From positions 4,319,749 to 4,383,748 of the forward strand of contig OU744720.1 of NCBI GenBank assembly GCA_916613615.1: a stretch of 64,000 bases of DNA. Reading direction: 5' to 3'. This DNA comes from Steromphala cineraria. Its lineage: Eukaryota; Mollusca; Gastropoda; Trochida; Trochidae. Below the pieces are notes generated by a model. That model was not told where the DNA came from. It was given only the letters and a program-made list of their open reading frames with translations, and searched no databases. The position numbers were made by a program, and so were the translations under genes. Below, one piece after another: positions 23,019-34,666 of the stretch; positions within the stretch are counted from its first letter, which is position 1, and each line of letters begins with the position of its first letter.

Positions 23019-23290
23019 TATGCCCCCGAATCGGAGATTCCGGGGGTATATTGTTTTTTACCTGTCCGTCTGTCCGTCCGTCCGTCCGTCTGTCCGTTTG
23101 TCCACAAAAACTTTAACCTTGGTCATAACTTTTGATTGGTCAGAGCTAGGTCTTTGATACTTGACATATGGATCCCTTGTGATGAGACCTTTCAGATGAC
23201 ACCATGACATTTGACCGTGTGACCTTGACCTTGACACAGCGAGCAGGATGCATCCGGGGGCATTCGTGTTTCACAAACACATCTAGTTTT
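23019..23290. mobile_element. Mollusc-type CCCCCGAATCGG / TGTCCGTC repeat element
   Basis: Begins TATGCCCCCGAATCGGAGAT with an internal palindrome (CCCCCGAATC / GATTCCGGGGG). It continues into a TGTCCGTC simple repeat (23060-23102), then TTGGTCATAACTTTTGATTG, a TGACCTTGACCTTGAC motif, and ends CATCCGGGGGCATTCG... CATCTAG, whose GGGGGCAT is the inverse of the start. This architecture is widespread in marine invertebrate genomes. It is a non-autonomous element absent from unit 1, so it inserted after duplication. Confidence 0.75.
23061..23102. repeat. (TGTCCGTC)n microsatellite
   Basis: Short run of TGTCCGTC and CCGT units inside the 23.02-23.29 kb element. Confidence 0.8.
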
Positions 23291-24189
23291 GTTTGTTAAA
23301 AGTTAAATTGCACATACTATAAACTAAAATATACCTATCTACTGTCATTCTGACAGTTATCTTTTTTCTTCTGCAAACCAGTAACAGAGCGATGTCGTGA
23401 AAATAGAGTGCAATATTTACGACCAAGACAGCAGTTTCATATCATTTGCTGCTGCTGGTAAGACTTAGACAATAAAACATGAACAGGTTGGTTTCCTGTA
23501 TTAACTGATAAATGAGGAAAAGGGAGCTTCAAGTTTCCATTAAAGTAATGTCTCGTAACATGGTTTCAATGTATCAATTATACACCTACAATATCTTTTA
23601 ACGCCATTAGTATGTAAATCTCATTTGATTCTCGAGATGCTTTACTTCTAGAAGGGGCACTTTAAATCAGTACGTAAGTTTATTTCAATCTTACACGAAG
23701 AATACGTATTATTTGCTAAAATCCATTCTTTGTGGTGGTTCAGTGTCTATTTTGTATTTCCTTTGCTGATCTACTTCAATAATTAAATTGCAAAGGGTTT
23801 TTTGATTACGAAGTTTTTAGTTCGTCAATGTGTAGAGTAAAACAGTAAGCTCTTGTGATGCCGTCTTTCAGTGTAATTCATAAAGCTGTGATTATTTAAC
23901 TGTTTCAATGTTTTTCTCTCACAATATATTTTTATGATATATATCCGGACCCGGAATTGTCGCACATTTTATTTCATGTTTTTCATTCTTTTCTACAATG
24001 TTCCAGCTACTAACTTTGTCAATACATTCATTTTTCCATGGTTTAAGAGTAGTTAATATCAGAATATCAACATACTCAGCTGTTCCGAACATTTTTTAAA
24101 AATAATCTAAGTTCATTCAAATGTGTCATTTTTGTTAAACAAACATTTAGTTGATTTGTTCCAAAAGATTGAAGAAAGTTACAACGTAC

Positions 24190-24310
24190 ATTTTGATGCT
24201 TGAGACATGCTTGTAATAACCCCAGGATCAACCAATTTGAGTTCTTGAAAATGAATTAAGGAGAAATCATGTATTCAAATATTTGTGATTCCATGGTCAA
24301 AGGCTCACAA
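24190..24310 (-). pseudogene. Candidate internal exon, unit 2 copy (stop codon)
   Basis: Counterpart of 8648-8768. It reads CEPLTMESQIFEYMISP, then TAA, then FIFKNSNWLILGLLQACLKH up to a donor-like GTACGT. The acceptor AG seen in unit 1 is absent. If the unit 1 segment is a real exon, this copy is dead. Confidence 0.3.
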
Positions 24311-24633
24311 TTGGGTGCAAATTGTATTTACACAGAAAATTGCTCTGGCAAATGGAAACCCAAAAAGTGAGTGTAATCTTGGAGAGACATATAAAGGCTT
24401 GTGTACAATAGATGAAATATGTTTGAAAAGGTTTGTCATTTTGGACTATAGTTTCAGACTGCTCATCCCTAAATATGTTGATATGACTATTACAATAAGC
24501 ACAAATCTTGCAATAAATAAATGGTTTGTTCGGCTACAGAATTTCCTCAAAAAAAAAACTACTAAAAAGAATAAAAATAACCCTATCATTCATGTTTAAC
24601 TTCTCGAAACAAAGTTTGAGTAGTTACTGAGTC

Positions 24634-24649
24634 TATATATATATATATA
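24634..24649. repeat. (TA)8 microsatellite
   Basis: Uninterrupted TA dinucleotide run. Confidence 0.85.
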
Positions 24650-25149
24650 CATTTTGTATTCTATTTGATTCATATGACGCGTGGTACTATAAGTCAAGTT
24701 ATTGCTGTTCATGTCATGTTTGTAATATTATAATCATAATACTCTTATCGATGTCTTATGATATCTTATCTTATCTTATGATAAAGTATCTCATTTTTTA
24801 GAAAGGAACGTACATTTTGTTTGTAACAGGCTGCAACCAAAGGATTTTTTAACTCTCCTTTCTATCAATTCATCATGCGATGATATTGTAAAAATTGCAA
24901 CGCGTTCTTCTTGATCTCATCAGGAAAAGCCATGGCCTTCCATATAATTGTTATTTGATGAATAGTTACTTGTGTCAATACCGATGACGTCTGTGGTCTG
25001 CGGTAAAGATAAGTGGGAACATAAAAAAATCAAAACTTCATCATTAATGAAAATTTGAAATCTGTCGATGATTGACTCTTGGAGTTTTTGAGTGACTTTA
25101 AATGTACATTGTAACATAGAATTGCTAATGCAAAATAACAAGCTCTCAC

Positions 25150-25246
25150 TTATGACGACCCACAAGTACATTGGTGCTCCTCTGAGCAAAACCTCTTGTC
25201 TCCTTGCTTGTTGGCCTCGGGCTTGAACAAGGAGTGTTCAATCAGG
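25150..25246 (-). pseudogene. Candidate internal exon, unit 2 copy (1-bp frameshift)
   Basis: Counterpart of 9574-9670. It reads LIEHSLFKPEANKQGDKRFC and shares the same one-base deletion as unit 1, so it ends in TAA at the GTGAGA donor. The shared lesion suggests units 1 and 2 are closer to each other than to unit 3, or that unit 3 gained a base. Confidence 0.35.
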
Positions 25247-25666
25247 CTGTCCAAATTGGATATAAAATGACATTTCATTCATGTATCGACGATGAGATCC
25301 ATTTTTGAAGAATTTTAACTCTGGCCCGAATATTTCTGTAATGTTTTCTTCAAATATGTTATTTATTCTTTTCATGAATTGTGAAAACAGCGAACATTTC
25401 CTGGTTAACAACTTCCCGCTGTTGTGGAGTAAATCTTTTGAAAGGTAGCATAGAAAACGTCGAGATTTTCACACAAAGTTGTCTTAAAAAATGTGTCTGT
25501 TCTACTGAAAACCACATCTAAACACCCATTAAACATCGATGAATTGATGTTCAAAAGGGTCTGCTAGACAGCCTTAAGCTTCCGATATTAAGAAAATGGA
25601 CAAAATGTTTTATTTTGGATAAATAGAGCATTGCCTACCAAGCTTTTGATTATTTTATTTCGTATC

Positions 25667-26027
25667 TTAAAGGGGCAGTAGCCATTTTAGGGGGAATATA
25701 AGGTGATGTTGGGAACATGAAATTAATGCTTCCAATTGAAAGACACTGTATTTAAACTAAATAGAGCAGTAATAATTCAAATATATAACGTAAAGTTTAG
25801 CCATGCGATTCCTTTTTCTTACACAAAATAAATTAAAGGTGTTCACAAAAAATGGCAGCCAATGGATTTTGTGTGAATCTCCATACTTTGTCCTCTGACT
25901 ATGGATGATTGACTTGTGTAATAGGATTTTTGACACTGTCAAAATAATACATTTAACATTAACTTACAATAATCAGTGGAAAATTTAAAATATAAAAGTA
26001 TCAAAAAACGTGCTACTGCCCCTTTAA
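25667..26027. mobile_element. 361-bp MITE with TTAA target duplication (piggyBac-like)
   Basis: Ends are TTAAAGGGGCAGTAGC and GCTACTGCCCCTTTAA, perfect 16-bp inverted repeats including the TTAA that piggyBac-type elements duplicate. No transposase; a 61-codon minus frame inside is shared with the related copy at 35.0 kb but looks incidental. The insert lies in a region of unit 2 missing from unit 1. Superfamily assignment rests on TTAA and terminus style only. Confidence 0.85.
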
Positions 26028-26334
26028 TGTCATTCCAAATGAAAGTTTGAATTGTTCTCCTACCAGTATATAAGGTTTATATCTAATGTGATACATAGGT
26101 CAGGCAATATATAGACTAGTGTTGCTTGTTTGATTGATACGCGATCACAGATAGGAATTGTAAAAAATGTAAAATCCCGATATCGGTCTTCCGGTCAAGA
26201 CCCTACATATTAAAAAATCATATCAATATGTCACGAATGTCTGAACATCAACATACCTGAACAAATCATCACTGACTATTGAAGTATTCGTGGTTTCAAG
26301 GGACATGGTACATGGTTTTGTTCTGCATACTTAC
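26028..26334. other. Probable intron or relic downstream of the Myb/SANT exon
   Basis: AT-rich sequence between the TTAA MITE and the donor of the Myb/SANT exon. No acceptor with an open exon could be identified. Confidence 0.35.
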
Positions 26335-26504
26335 GAGTTTATGGCCGAAGAAATTGCCTCCCAGGCATTTATCTTCCTCTTGTTTGTGCGCTCGCACCCG
26401 TCGAGCTTACCGAAGAGGAGGCTCTCCCTCTTGTTGACCTCTTCAACAAGTATCACCTCCTCTTCACGGGTCCAGTTAGCTCTCCTTTTCTTTTCCTCGG
26501 CCAT
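26335..26504 (-). CDS. First coding exon of a NAIF1/MSANTD-type Myb/SANT-like protein
   Basis: From ATG at 26504 it reads MAEEKKRRANWTREEEVILV, then EEVNKRESLLFGKLDGCERT and NKRKINAWEAISSAIN, ending exactly at a consensus donor CTC|GTAAGTATG. The NWT-EEE-LV-E...LLFGK...TN..K..AW..I...IN pattern matches the Myb/SANT-like DNA-binding domain of NAIF1/MSANTD3-4 proteins and of the accessory Myb protein of Harbinger transposons. An upstream in-frame ATG (26576) would add 24 residues, but the second fits better because it abuts the domain. No later exon was found. The sequence is GC-richer than its surroundings. The Harbinger-like end at 26.76-26.91 kb, just upstream, suggests transposon origin. 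Confidence 0.75.
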
Positions 26505-26749
26505 TTCAAAGCTGTCAATCAAGCAGACGACAGCCGCGAGCGCGTGCCGTGTTGACAAACAAAGCGACAATTTCATTTCCGTTAACAGAAGAGTTCCATT
26601 GTTACCGTAAAACCTATAAAAATAGCAGCGATATGTTTAAACCGAGCATTTGACGTGACTGCTTTTATTTGGCAGGTGCTTGTTTTTAGCTTATAGACTT
26701 TTTTTACTGAAGAGTTACAGGAAATGATCACATCGTTCTGACATTGCTA

Positions 26750-26910
26750 TGGTAACTGACTTAGACTTAGTCTTAGCTAAGATTGTGCTTAGACAGTTTT
26801 GTGATCCAGTCTTATCTTAAATCTTAGCTAAGCAAAATAATTAAGACTTAAGATTTTTTTGGGCTTAGCAAATTTTAGACTTAAGTTTCTTTCATGACCC
26901 CGGGGCCTGG
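26750..26910 (-). mobile_element. Harbinger-like terminal region rich in CTTAGACTTAAG motifs
   Basis: Read on the minus strand it starts GGCCCCGGGGTCATGAAAGA and runs through repeated AACTTAAGTCTAA, GCTTAGCTAAGAT and CTTAGCTAAGACTAAGTC motifs. Such (T/C)TTAAG/ACTAAG clusters near a GGG..TCATGAAA terminus are typical of metazoan Harbinger/ISL2EU-like elements. Together with the Myb/SANT exon 250 bp further in, this looks like one end of such an element. The transposase gene and the other end are not visible. Confidence 0.5.
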
Positions 26911-28294
26911 AAATCAATGCTGATTATGAACAGCCTTGAATCGATTGAATTGTCTTATAACATTTATGAGTGTCTCCAATTGGAATACTTTTGCGTTTGA
27001 CTGTCCCTTATTCTATTGCAAAACGTATTAAATGTAACCCATTTTACTGTTTCCAGGGGAATTGGATTTGATGAATCCATGAGCAAGGATAATTTACCTT
27101 ACCAAGTTTTTAAGCAAATTCATGGATCACATGGTAACTGTCTTGCGATGTCACTACGTGATGTTAATAGCTCTATGCCTCTGGCGCCAGCAATCTATCA
27201 GTCCTACAATTCGTAAACTGGTTGCAATTTTAACTTATCTATATTTAATTCATATATATTTCCCACTGGACTAAATGACTTGCCTACGCAATACATTATT
27301 TGAACAAATTTTGTGACCAAGCAAACCAGCAACATTTTGAGGCGGGGAGAGGTGTTTATGTGAGTTCCTCTAGCTCGTTCAGACACTAAACTCACTTTAC
27401 ACCTGTCAGCACCAACTCTCATAAACCAATACAAATAGGCAAGGTGATTTAGCAGATACCTCATTCAAGACGCCTTTGTTTCAAGAAATACCTTTTTTAT
27501 GACAATGTCAAGGGGTATCTGTATAAGTAACGCAATTACTTTACAGTTGTGTTCAACAAAGTGAATATAAATCCAACCTTGTTGCTTCCTACATCCCGTT
27601 TTTACAGTCAAAGAAGATATATCTAAGTATGTTTGAGGATATCCGTAAATATGGAAAGTGTAGTAATTAAGTATATATGAAAAGTAAAATGTTATGTTTA
27701 AACCTTTTCACATATGTACGTTGCATAAACTCACGGAATAATGTTAGACTATTGATATATCTCTCATACGATTTTCTGTTTCATTGTCTTGAATTACACA
27801 TTGCTTAGCTTAAAAAATTTCAACATTAGGGTTGGAGTGTGTACATTGATTAGGTATCATCTTGAAATATAGTTACCTGTTCTAGTCTTAAGATGTTAAT
27901 GTTGATATAAAACTATATGAAGCACGGTGTTTGCATGAAATTCAGATTGTTCGGGAGATTACTAACCCCATCTGCTATAAATGACGTTTATTATTTTTTC
28001 TTACCCAAGCGGGCAAGGATATGCCGGGTATTAATGTTTGCATAATGGTCATGGGAATTACAGTTTTCCAAAAATAACTCGCATTTTGATTGGTTGACGA
28101 AACTATTTTGCACCCATTCATGATTCGCTTGGATCTTCTATTTCAGTTGAGAGATATAGATGAAAAATCTTATGCTTAAATTGCGGAAGTCACACATTAC
28201 TTAAACATTTTTAATGGGAAATCAATACCTTCTGATGTTTTCTTTGCCGTAAATACAAGTCTCAATCTTCAAGGTGGCGCTAGGTGAGAGAGTC

Positions 28295-28368
28295 GCCGCC
28301 CGAACTGTCGTCACGTCATAGCTCTATGACGCCATTAAACATGACGTCAAACAGTGACGTCATATATT
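28295..28368. promoter_or_regulatory. Cluster of CRE/ATF-like TGACGTCA sites
   Basis: Within 75 bp there are CACGTCAT, ATGACGCC, ATGACGTCAA and GTGACGTCAT. These match the cAMP-response/ATF consensus. They sit in GC-richer DNA that is probably a mobile element, so they may simply be element motifs. Confidence 0.35.
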
Positions 28369-28627
28369 TCTTCACTAGGTTTGTCAAACGTAACGAAAGC
28401 TAACGACGTCTTACTTTTTCTTACCTGTTGAGCGCAGTCAATAAAAACGAATTTTTATGGTATGAGACAATAATTTTTTGACATCAATATAATAAACCAT
28501 TTCAAATTAGATCGTGAGTTGCGAACTACTTAGAGCCGCCCATCCTGAAGTAGTGAGCAAAATTATGAATGGCGTATGAGTACAATGTGTACTTTACCGG
28601 CCAAGCGTAGTTGTTTAATGTTCTTAT

Positions 28628-28650
28628 CCCCCCCCCCCCCCCCCCCCCCC
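28628..28650. repeat. 23-nt poly-C tract
   Basis: Uninterrupted run of 23 C (G on the minus strand), capable in principle of i-motif/G-quadruplex formation. It sits between elements inside unit 2. Its true length should be treated with care, as homopolymers are error-prone. Confidence 0.85.
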
Positions 28651-28689
28651 GTTTTAACGCATCAAATTACAAATTATCGTGGGTAGGAA

Positions 28690-28838
28690 AAAGAATAACC
28701 AACTCGATGCTCGGAATTACGGATTATCTGTCCCTCGTGAATTATTGAGTCGAACTCCTCGCTGAAGCTCGGAGTTTATCACAATAATTAACTCAGGACA
28801 GATAATCCGTAATTCCTCCCAACTCGTTGATTATTCTT
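28690..28838. repeat. Foldback MITE, long copy of the 17.58 kb family
   Basis: The left arm (AAGAATAACCAACTCGATGC, GGAATTACGGATTATCTGTC, AATTATTGAGTCG) pairs with the right arm (AATAATTAACTCAGGACAGA, TAATCCGTAATTCC, AACTCGTTGATTATTCTT). The loop holds a CTCCTCGCTGAAGCTCGGAG hairpin. No ORF. Confidence 0.75.
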
Positions 28839-30899
28839 ATAGTATAAAGCATGATAAATGCTTTAGTTTGTATACTTATGCAGACGTTGAATTTTTCTAT
28901 TGCAAACGACCAATTTGGAAAGGAACCTTTTACTGTGTATGTATAATCATTTGCGTGATCAAAAGGGAGCCCAGATGTAAACTTGAAATAAACACAATCA
29001 GTACTTTGTATTCTAAGCTGTGGTTTGCAAGACGTCGGTTGCCATGTTATGACACTCTTGCGACGGAATACATGTACCTGTATGTGAGTGCAATTCTGAC
29101 TTTTGTGCTTATGATCATCATTGGATAAAAACGCATTTTAAAATTAAACTCTTCATATGAGAAGATAGAAGTAAACACGCTTGTGATTTTCGTAAGTGAA
29201 AATAAAATAACTTATTCCAAGGTGTAATGCTACGTTCTTCTCTTTCTGAAGATGTCAATTCAACTGCTGGCGTCCTTTATATCGTAGAACAACTCTTATG
29301 AATACATGCAATGTCATTATGTTATGCTTCATAAAAAAACAGCCATTGCATTATTTGTACTACTGTTATGTTATCAATGTGATATTTGTGCGTGAATGGC
29401 AAATGGCAAACTCATATGACTTCTTCATAGCTTAATTTGTTATAGGTCAGCTGACAAACGCTACAGAAGGGAAACCATTACTTTTAGTAAATAATGTTTT
29501 GTAAAATACTGTATCAATCTTCGTCAGTGACTATTGTTTACACTAAAGAAAGATAGTCATTTTGGAAAGACAGATCATTAATCATTTTATTACAGTAATT
29601 AGTACAATGTATGCCTTAGGCAGAAAACATCTTGAAACATCAAAGCTCTTTTTTTCAGATTGAATTCCAAAACTACCAAATCCAAAATCCTCTTATCTGA
29701 CACTTTCAAAGGATTTGCTGCAAGGATTTTCTATGAAGCATCCATTATAATTGATTGTACGATCATCCAACATCACAGTTGGGATTTATAGATTACTTAT
29801 TCTGATATTTTGAGATGCTCCTGAGCAGTGTTCCTATCATAGTTAGTGAGATGGCAAATCGTTGGATTAGCCAGATGTCGAAAATTTTCACCTGACTCTT
29901 GGAGTAAACAACATATTGACTAGCACGTACATTTCATTTTTACAGAGATAATATGCGAGTAAGTGAGAACCTTGCTGTTAATGAACGTAAATGAAAAGTT
30001 TATATCTGAAATATTGTTAAAATGTCATATTTACTAACAGATTTATACTTATCATGCAGATACAACAAATGTTTAAATATTTCCTTCTTAATCATTTGTG
30101 TTGTTTATGCACCTTGATCACAATAAAACATGTTATATCATCGTTCTTATGTGAGAAATGAGGTCCACGAATATGTTATTTGTGAGTTTTAATCTGACAT
30201 TCAGTGAAGCCGAGGCAGTCATTTAGTCTGTGAATCAGAAAGTGACCAATTGTTGATAACCAGAAAGACAATATTCAAGTATTTACCTAGCTGCTAGTGT
30301 GAACGTGTTTATGATAAAAAAAATGCTCGGTTTCAAGCACCCTTTATGTACTTAATAGTAAAGACATAGACTTTTTAACAGTTTGGTTGATACTAGAGTA
30401 TCAAATGAAAATATGTGAACAGAATTACATCAGTTTATCAGCTGGAGTTATAGGATGACAAAATGACCCTTAGAAATGTTATAAGGATATTTTATGACAC
30501 CGCGACGAATGATTAAAACCTTTACGTATGTGTTAATCAAAAGCGATATTATCAAATAGGAACGGTATGCAATAAGGACCAATGAACTTTGATAACTTAT
30601 TGCACATACAGACTGATCAGGTTCTCCTGTAAGCTTGGTGTGTTTATTACCTGTTATAAGATTACACGTATGTGGCATATTTCATCTTATGAGTGAAACT
30701 CTATTAAGTGTCGAAGTGAATACTGAAATTATGTTAAGCTGTGATTATGAGACTTAACATCATATGTATGTCATCAAAATTGGTCGAAAAAGTTTTTTTC
30801 AACATAACGACTAAATATTTGAAATCATGCAAATACATTTCATGATTACATATTTAAACACTCAGAATAACAGACACAGTGGAAATCAGATTGAAAGAT

Positions 30900-31060
30900 A
30901 CTTTCAATGCAAACCCCCGATGGAATTATAATCTTTGATTGACTTAAAATTGTATTTGAAATTTCATTTGTCTTTGCAGTTGTTTGCTGTACATAATTAT
31001 AACATGTAACAGGATTTCCGGATTTGGCATAATCTGATTCGGGAGTACTGTGTGGATTTC
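30900..31060. repeat. Array block shared with 11.31-11.47 kb
   Basis: TGGAATTATAATCTTTGATT, GCAGTTGTTTGCTGTA, GGCATAATCTGATTCG match 11325 onward. No intact frame in both copies. Confidence 0.45.
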
Positions 31061-31337
31061 AGTAGTGAGCTTATTTTTGAATATTCAAATTATAAATACC
31101 TCATAATATATGATTTAACATTAAAATATATAGCTTATATGTAACTGACTTCGCGAAAAAAGGACCTTTGTGTACAACCAAACTTACTTTCCACTTACAA
31201 ATTTATATCTTATCAAGACTGTAATTTCATCAGTCGGTTTCATCAACTGTGGGATGTACGATTACATGGGGTCGTAAAGAAAACTTCATGCATCTCTAAC
31301 GTCTTACTATGTTAAACAAAGAAACAATCAAACTTAC

Positions 31338-31385
31338 CGGATTGATGCTTCAGGAAAAAGGCGAATTTCAACAGGACAGTTTCAT
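31338..31385 (-). CDS. Candidate 48-nt microexon, unit 2
   Basis: On the minus strand TTTTTTTATATCAATCCCCTAG| is a convincing acceptor and ATCCG|GTAAGTTTG a consensus donor. The 48 nt between stay open in one phase (DETVLLKFAFFLKHQS). Counterparts at 41.40-41.46 kb and 11.84 kb keep the core bases, but the acceptor is lost in unit 3 and the unit 1 donor is GTACGT. Exon status rests only on splice-site quality. Confidence 0.22.
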
Positions 31386-31699
31386 CTAGGGGATTGATAT
31401 AAAAAAAGCATTAACGTAGAACCATGAATCAAGACACTGTTTGATATCACTGATCAGAAATAGACATAACACTTCTTTACACGGAAGTTGAACTTTATTC
31501 GGTATACTGAACTTATGGTCACTCTTAAATGATTCTAAGTTTATTTAGAAGTCGTTAACCAGTATCTGTTGCCATATGCCTTCCAACTTCTTACGTATCT
31601 AGGCGCACCCTAAGCCTATCCCTAAACTATATCGATCTAAGCATGGTTTCCACAGCCTTTTCAAAGTTTAGATTATGAATGTTCGTTATCAACAAGCGC

Positions 31700-33380
31700 C
31701 CTTTCTTAGTTCAGGAATTTTATGATTTCCATTGTGGTAATGAATTTGATTTAACAGCATTGAAAACATATCGTGCAGTTTACCGTCAATATAAAGATTG
31801 TTTTGGTTGTTAGCTGAACTTATTTCACATTTTATCACCTTAACTATGTTTATTGCTAGTGTGAGATCATGGACAGGCATGATTAACTTCATAACGTCTA
31901 ATGTATGTTAATTTTCAATATTGTTATTATTATCAGGGATGTTCAAAGCCAGATTTAAACTACATACCGTGCATGGTAAATCATCAAGTATAACAATTGG
32001 ATTGTTCTCACGAAATGATTATGAAGCTCAATCAGAATCAAAATATAATGTTTGTTTTCCATGGACAGTCTTCATTGTATTTTGTTCAAATTATTCTAAA
32101 TATTCATATCTTTTTTTGCAGGTAAGATGCGATGTGAACATAGGAAAAAGCCCTAAAGGTCGGTAAACCTGAAATAATTGTTATATAGCGGCTATTGAAA
32201 AGTCACTGGCGTTGCCATTTATATTCATAAAGGTTACAATGAACTATAAGGACAAGTTAATTAGGAGATAAACATACTGTGTTTGGAAATCAGCGGCATA
32301 TAACGGAATTATTATAGTTTTAAATTTAATTTAAAGTCGGACACGTATCGTTAAAATGGATCATTATTCAGTAGACGTTTTTTTTATTTCGTGACTGTTG
32401 GTAGCGTTTTGAAATTGTTAATTTCTGCATGCCATATATTCACAAACTTTACGACGGTATAAGTGCATTGGTGTTGTTAATGAATTTAAGGTTACTGTAT
32501 GCCACATTTCGTTTCATATTCGTATGATATTCTAGCCGGTAAAACGTCTTTGCCCAATTTTGGTTTAGCGGTACAGAATGACGGATCATGCCTACGGGAA
32601 TTCTGAACTGTCAGTGTCGTGTATTTTACCAGTTTTGACAGACTGCAAGCGTTAAGCCTGTGGAAAGTTTGAATAAAGTTTATAAATAATGTACATACAA
32701 CGCGATAATTGCATATGTTATGAACATTTCCGACACAACAGCAATATTTGAGAACAACTTGTTGCTAGGCAAGAAATGAATTCTTGCGCATTAGACGAAG
32801 TAAACAGAACACCATATAACCAAATTATACGCCCTCTGATTTTTCACAGCAGCCTATCAGAAACGAGTATTTTGCACATTTATGGTAGAATGAGTAATCA
32901 ACCTCTTTACTATGTAAGGTAACAATATAACGAGTGCATGTATTCTTATGTCATTCTATCTTCTGATTGACCTCACCATCAGAATATATTCCAAATCGCA
33001 ATCTTATCATTATAAATAGTTCATGCATACAACATATCTAGTTTTCACTGTATACGATGTCTAAATATCTAAAGTATTAGGTTTCTGTAAAAAATATAAC
33101 GTATTTTCGGTGATATATTATATAACTTCGCTACTGATGAAAATGGATTTGCTTTCAAGAATGGTTGGGTTAAGACAGCCTTTACAAATCCCTTCACAAA
33201 CTGAACGTTTTATTGTGAGGTAAATTGTTTCTCAAAAAACATGTGCCAATCCTTACAGGGACGTTTTACATAATAAATCTATACTTTGTAATGCGTGTCC
33301 GGACCTGATCATGTCAACAAACCATAATATAAATATAGCCATCAAACGTTCCAATAAAGTCCCTATGCCTTTAACGATTA
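31700..33380. other. Unit 2 interior, no gene seen
   Basis: Partly alignable to 12.1-13.1 kb of unit 1 (GGTCGGT.AA.CTG, TTTAGCGGCTA) and to 41.9 kb. The frames here are short and not conserved. Confidence 0.4.
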
Positions 33381-34666
33381 TATATATTGGCCATTGAAAA
33401 GGAATGTTCCCATCTTACCCCAAACAGAAGTTTTCATTACCTTTGTTTCGTGAAGCGAAGTAACATGTCTTTAAGAGAACCAAAATACACCTTGTATTAC
33501 TTGCATATCCTTGTTGTAAAGGTCGTTAGGGACTTTCTACTTTCAAGGAAAACGTTTTTCGTTAATTATTCTTGATTCGATTCGCATTTTGGTCTCTATT
33601 GATCTCTGTGCCATGAGATTAAACAGGTCAAAAATGTCCAATGAATATCACTTCGTATAAGATTTTTTATTTTAGATTTATGTTCCTTGAAATGGAGGAT
33701 AGAGCTCGAACTTCCATTATCAAAACAAAAGATATTCATGGACACATGGTTTCTAAAATAACAATTGTTTGGGGTAAAGTCAATATTAAACCAAAGCTTT
33801 AATTATTTGTTTTGCCTACATATGATTTCCTCTGCAGTAGAATACATGATTGTTCAACTGAATAAACAGTACTAATATTCGTTCACTGCCTATTTCTGAG
33901 AAATCAGTTTGATATTGAGAATAGAAGATATTAAAACTCAAGAACCTGTGAATTGTATTTTCGATTGATAAACTGCATGCATGTATCTATCCTTTCGAAC
34001 ATGTTTATGTTTTTCATTACTTATTTACTTAAACTTATAGAGAAACTCAATCATAGTCTTCGGGAGTTTAATGGCATTTAACGCATAATATAGTTTACAA
34101 GACACATGGCCCTGTATGATATTTTCAAAATTGTAATGATATATGATTTATCCTCAACAATTATTGATAATCGATAGCTTCGTCTGTCCAATCGATACTG
34201 AGAATGCTTTCCTTTCCATTTTCCTGCTAATCTAAATGGGTGACAGGTTGATTTCCTCTGGTAAGAATCAGGGGGCTGAATAAATTTGTTGATTAAACCA
34301 AGGGAAACAAACTTGGGAGAAATATTACAAAAATTGCATAATCTAATATTTACTTCAGACTTTGCTTTAATTACTTTCTAGTAACATTTCCCTTTGTCAC
34401 ATCGTTACATAATGTTTAGTTAAATCAAACATGTTTATTAACTTAATCGTTGAAACAGTATGATATCATGGAAATAAGTGCAACTTTTATAATCTAAACA
34501 GCTGTCTCACACCCAATTATCATTTGTTGCTGCCTGTACGACTGTTAAATTAGTACAGGGTGAACAGATTAGTCTTTTGTTGTTTCTGATAAGTGAGGAA
34601 TATCATTCTTTTGGTTTCAATTAGAGCTAGGTTAGAGACATCTTCCTACGCAGAGCCTAAAAGGCC

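Larger units (their letters stand above)
27400..30890. other. Unit 2-specific 3.5 kb, no gene seen
   Basis: Lies between blocks matching 10.72 kb and 11.29 kb of unit 1. It contains the CRE-rich stretch (28.26-28.40 kb), the poly-C tract, the foldback element at 28.69 kb and, at 29.63-29.90 kb, a motif (GGATTAGCCAGATG and flanks) that recurs at 39.2 and 44.8 kb. Frames such as 28868-29128 look incidental. Confidence 0.4.

Noticed and set aside
26290..26610. 106-codon plus-strand frame
   Set aside because: It is the antisense of the Myb/SANT exon, whose minus-strand reading has a recognisable domain and a consensus donor.
33387..33575. Plus-strand frame SNMSLREPKYTLYYLHILVV shared with 50462-50716
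   Set aside because: Nearly all differences between the two copies change amino acids, and unit 1 has stops. The conservation is that of the array block, not of a protein.
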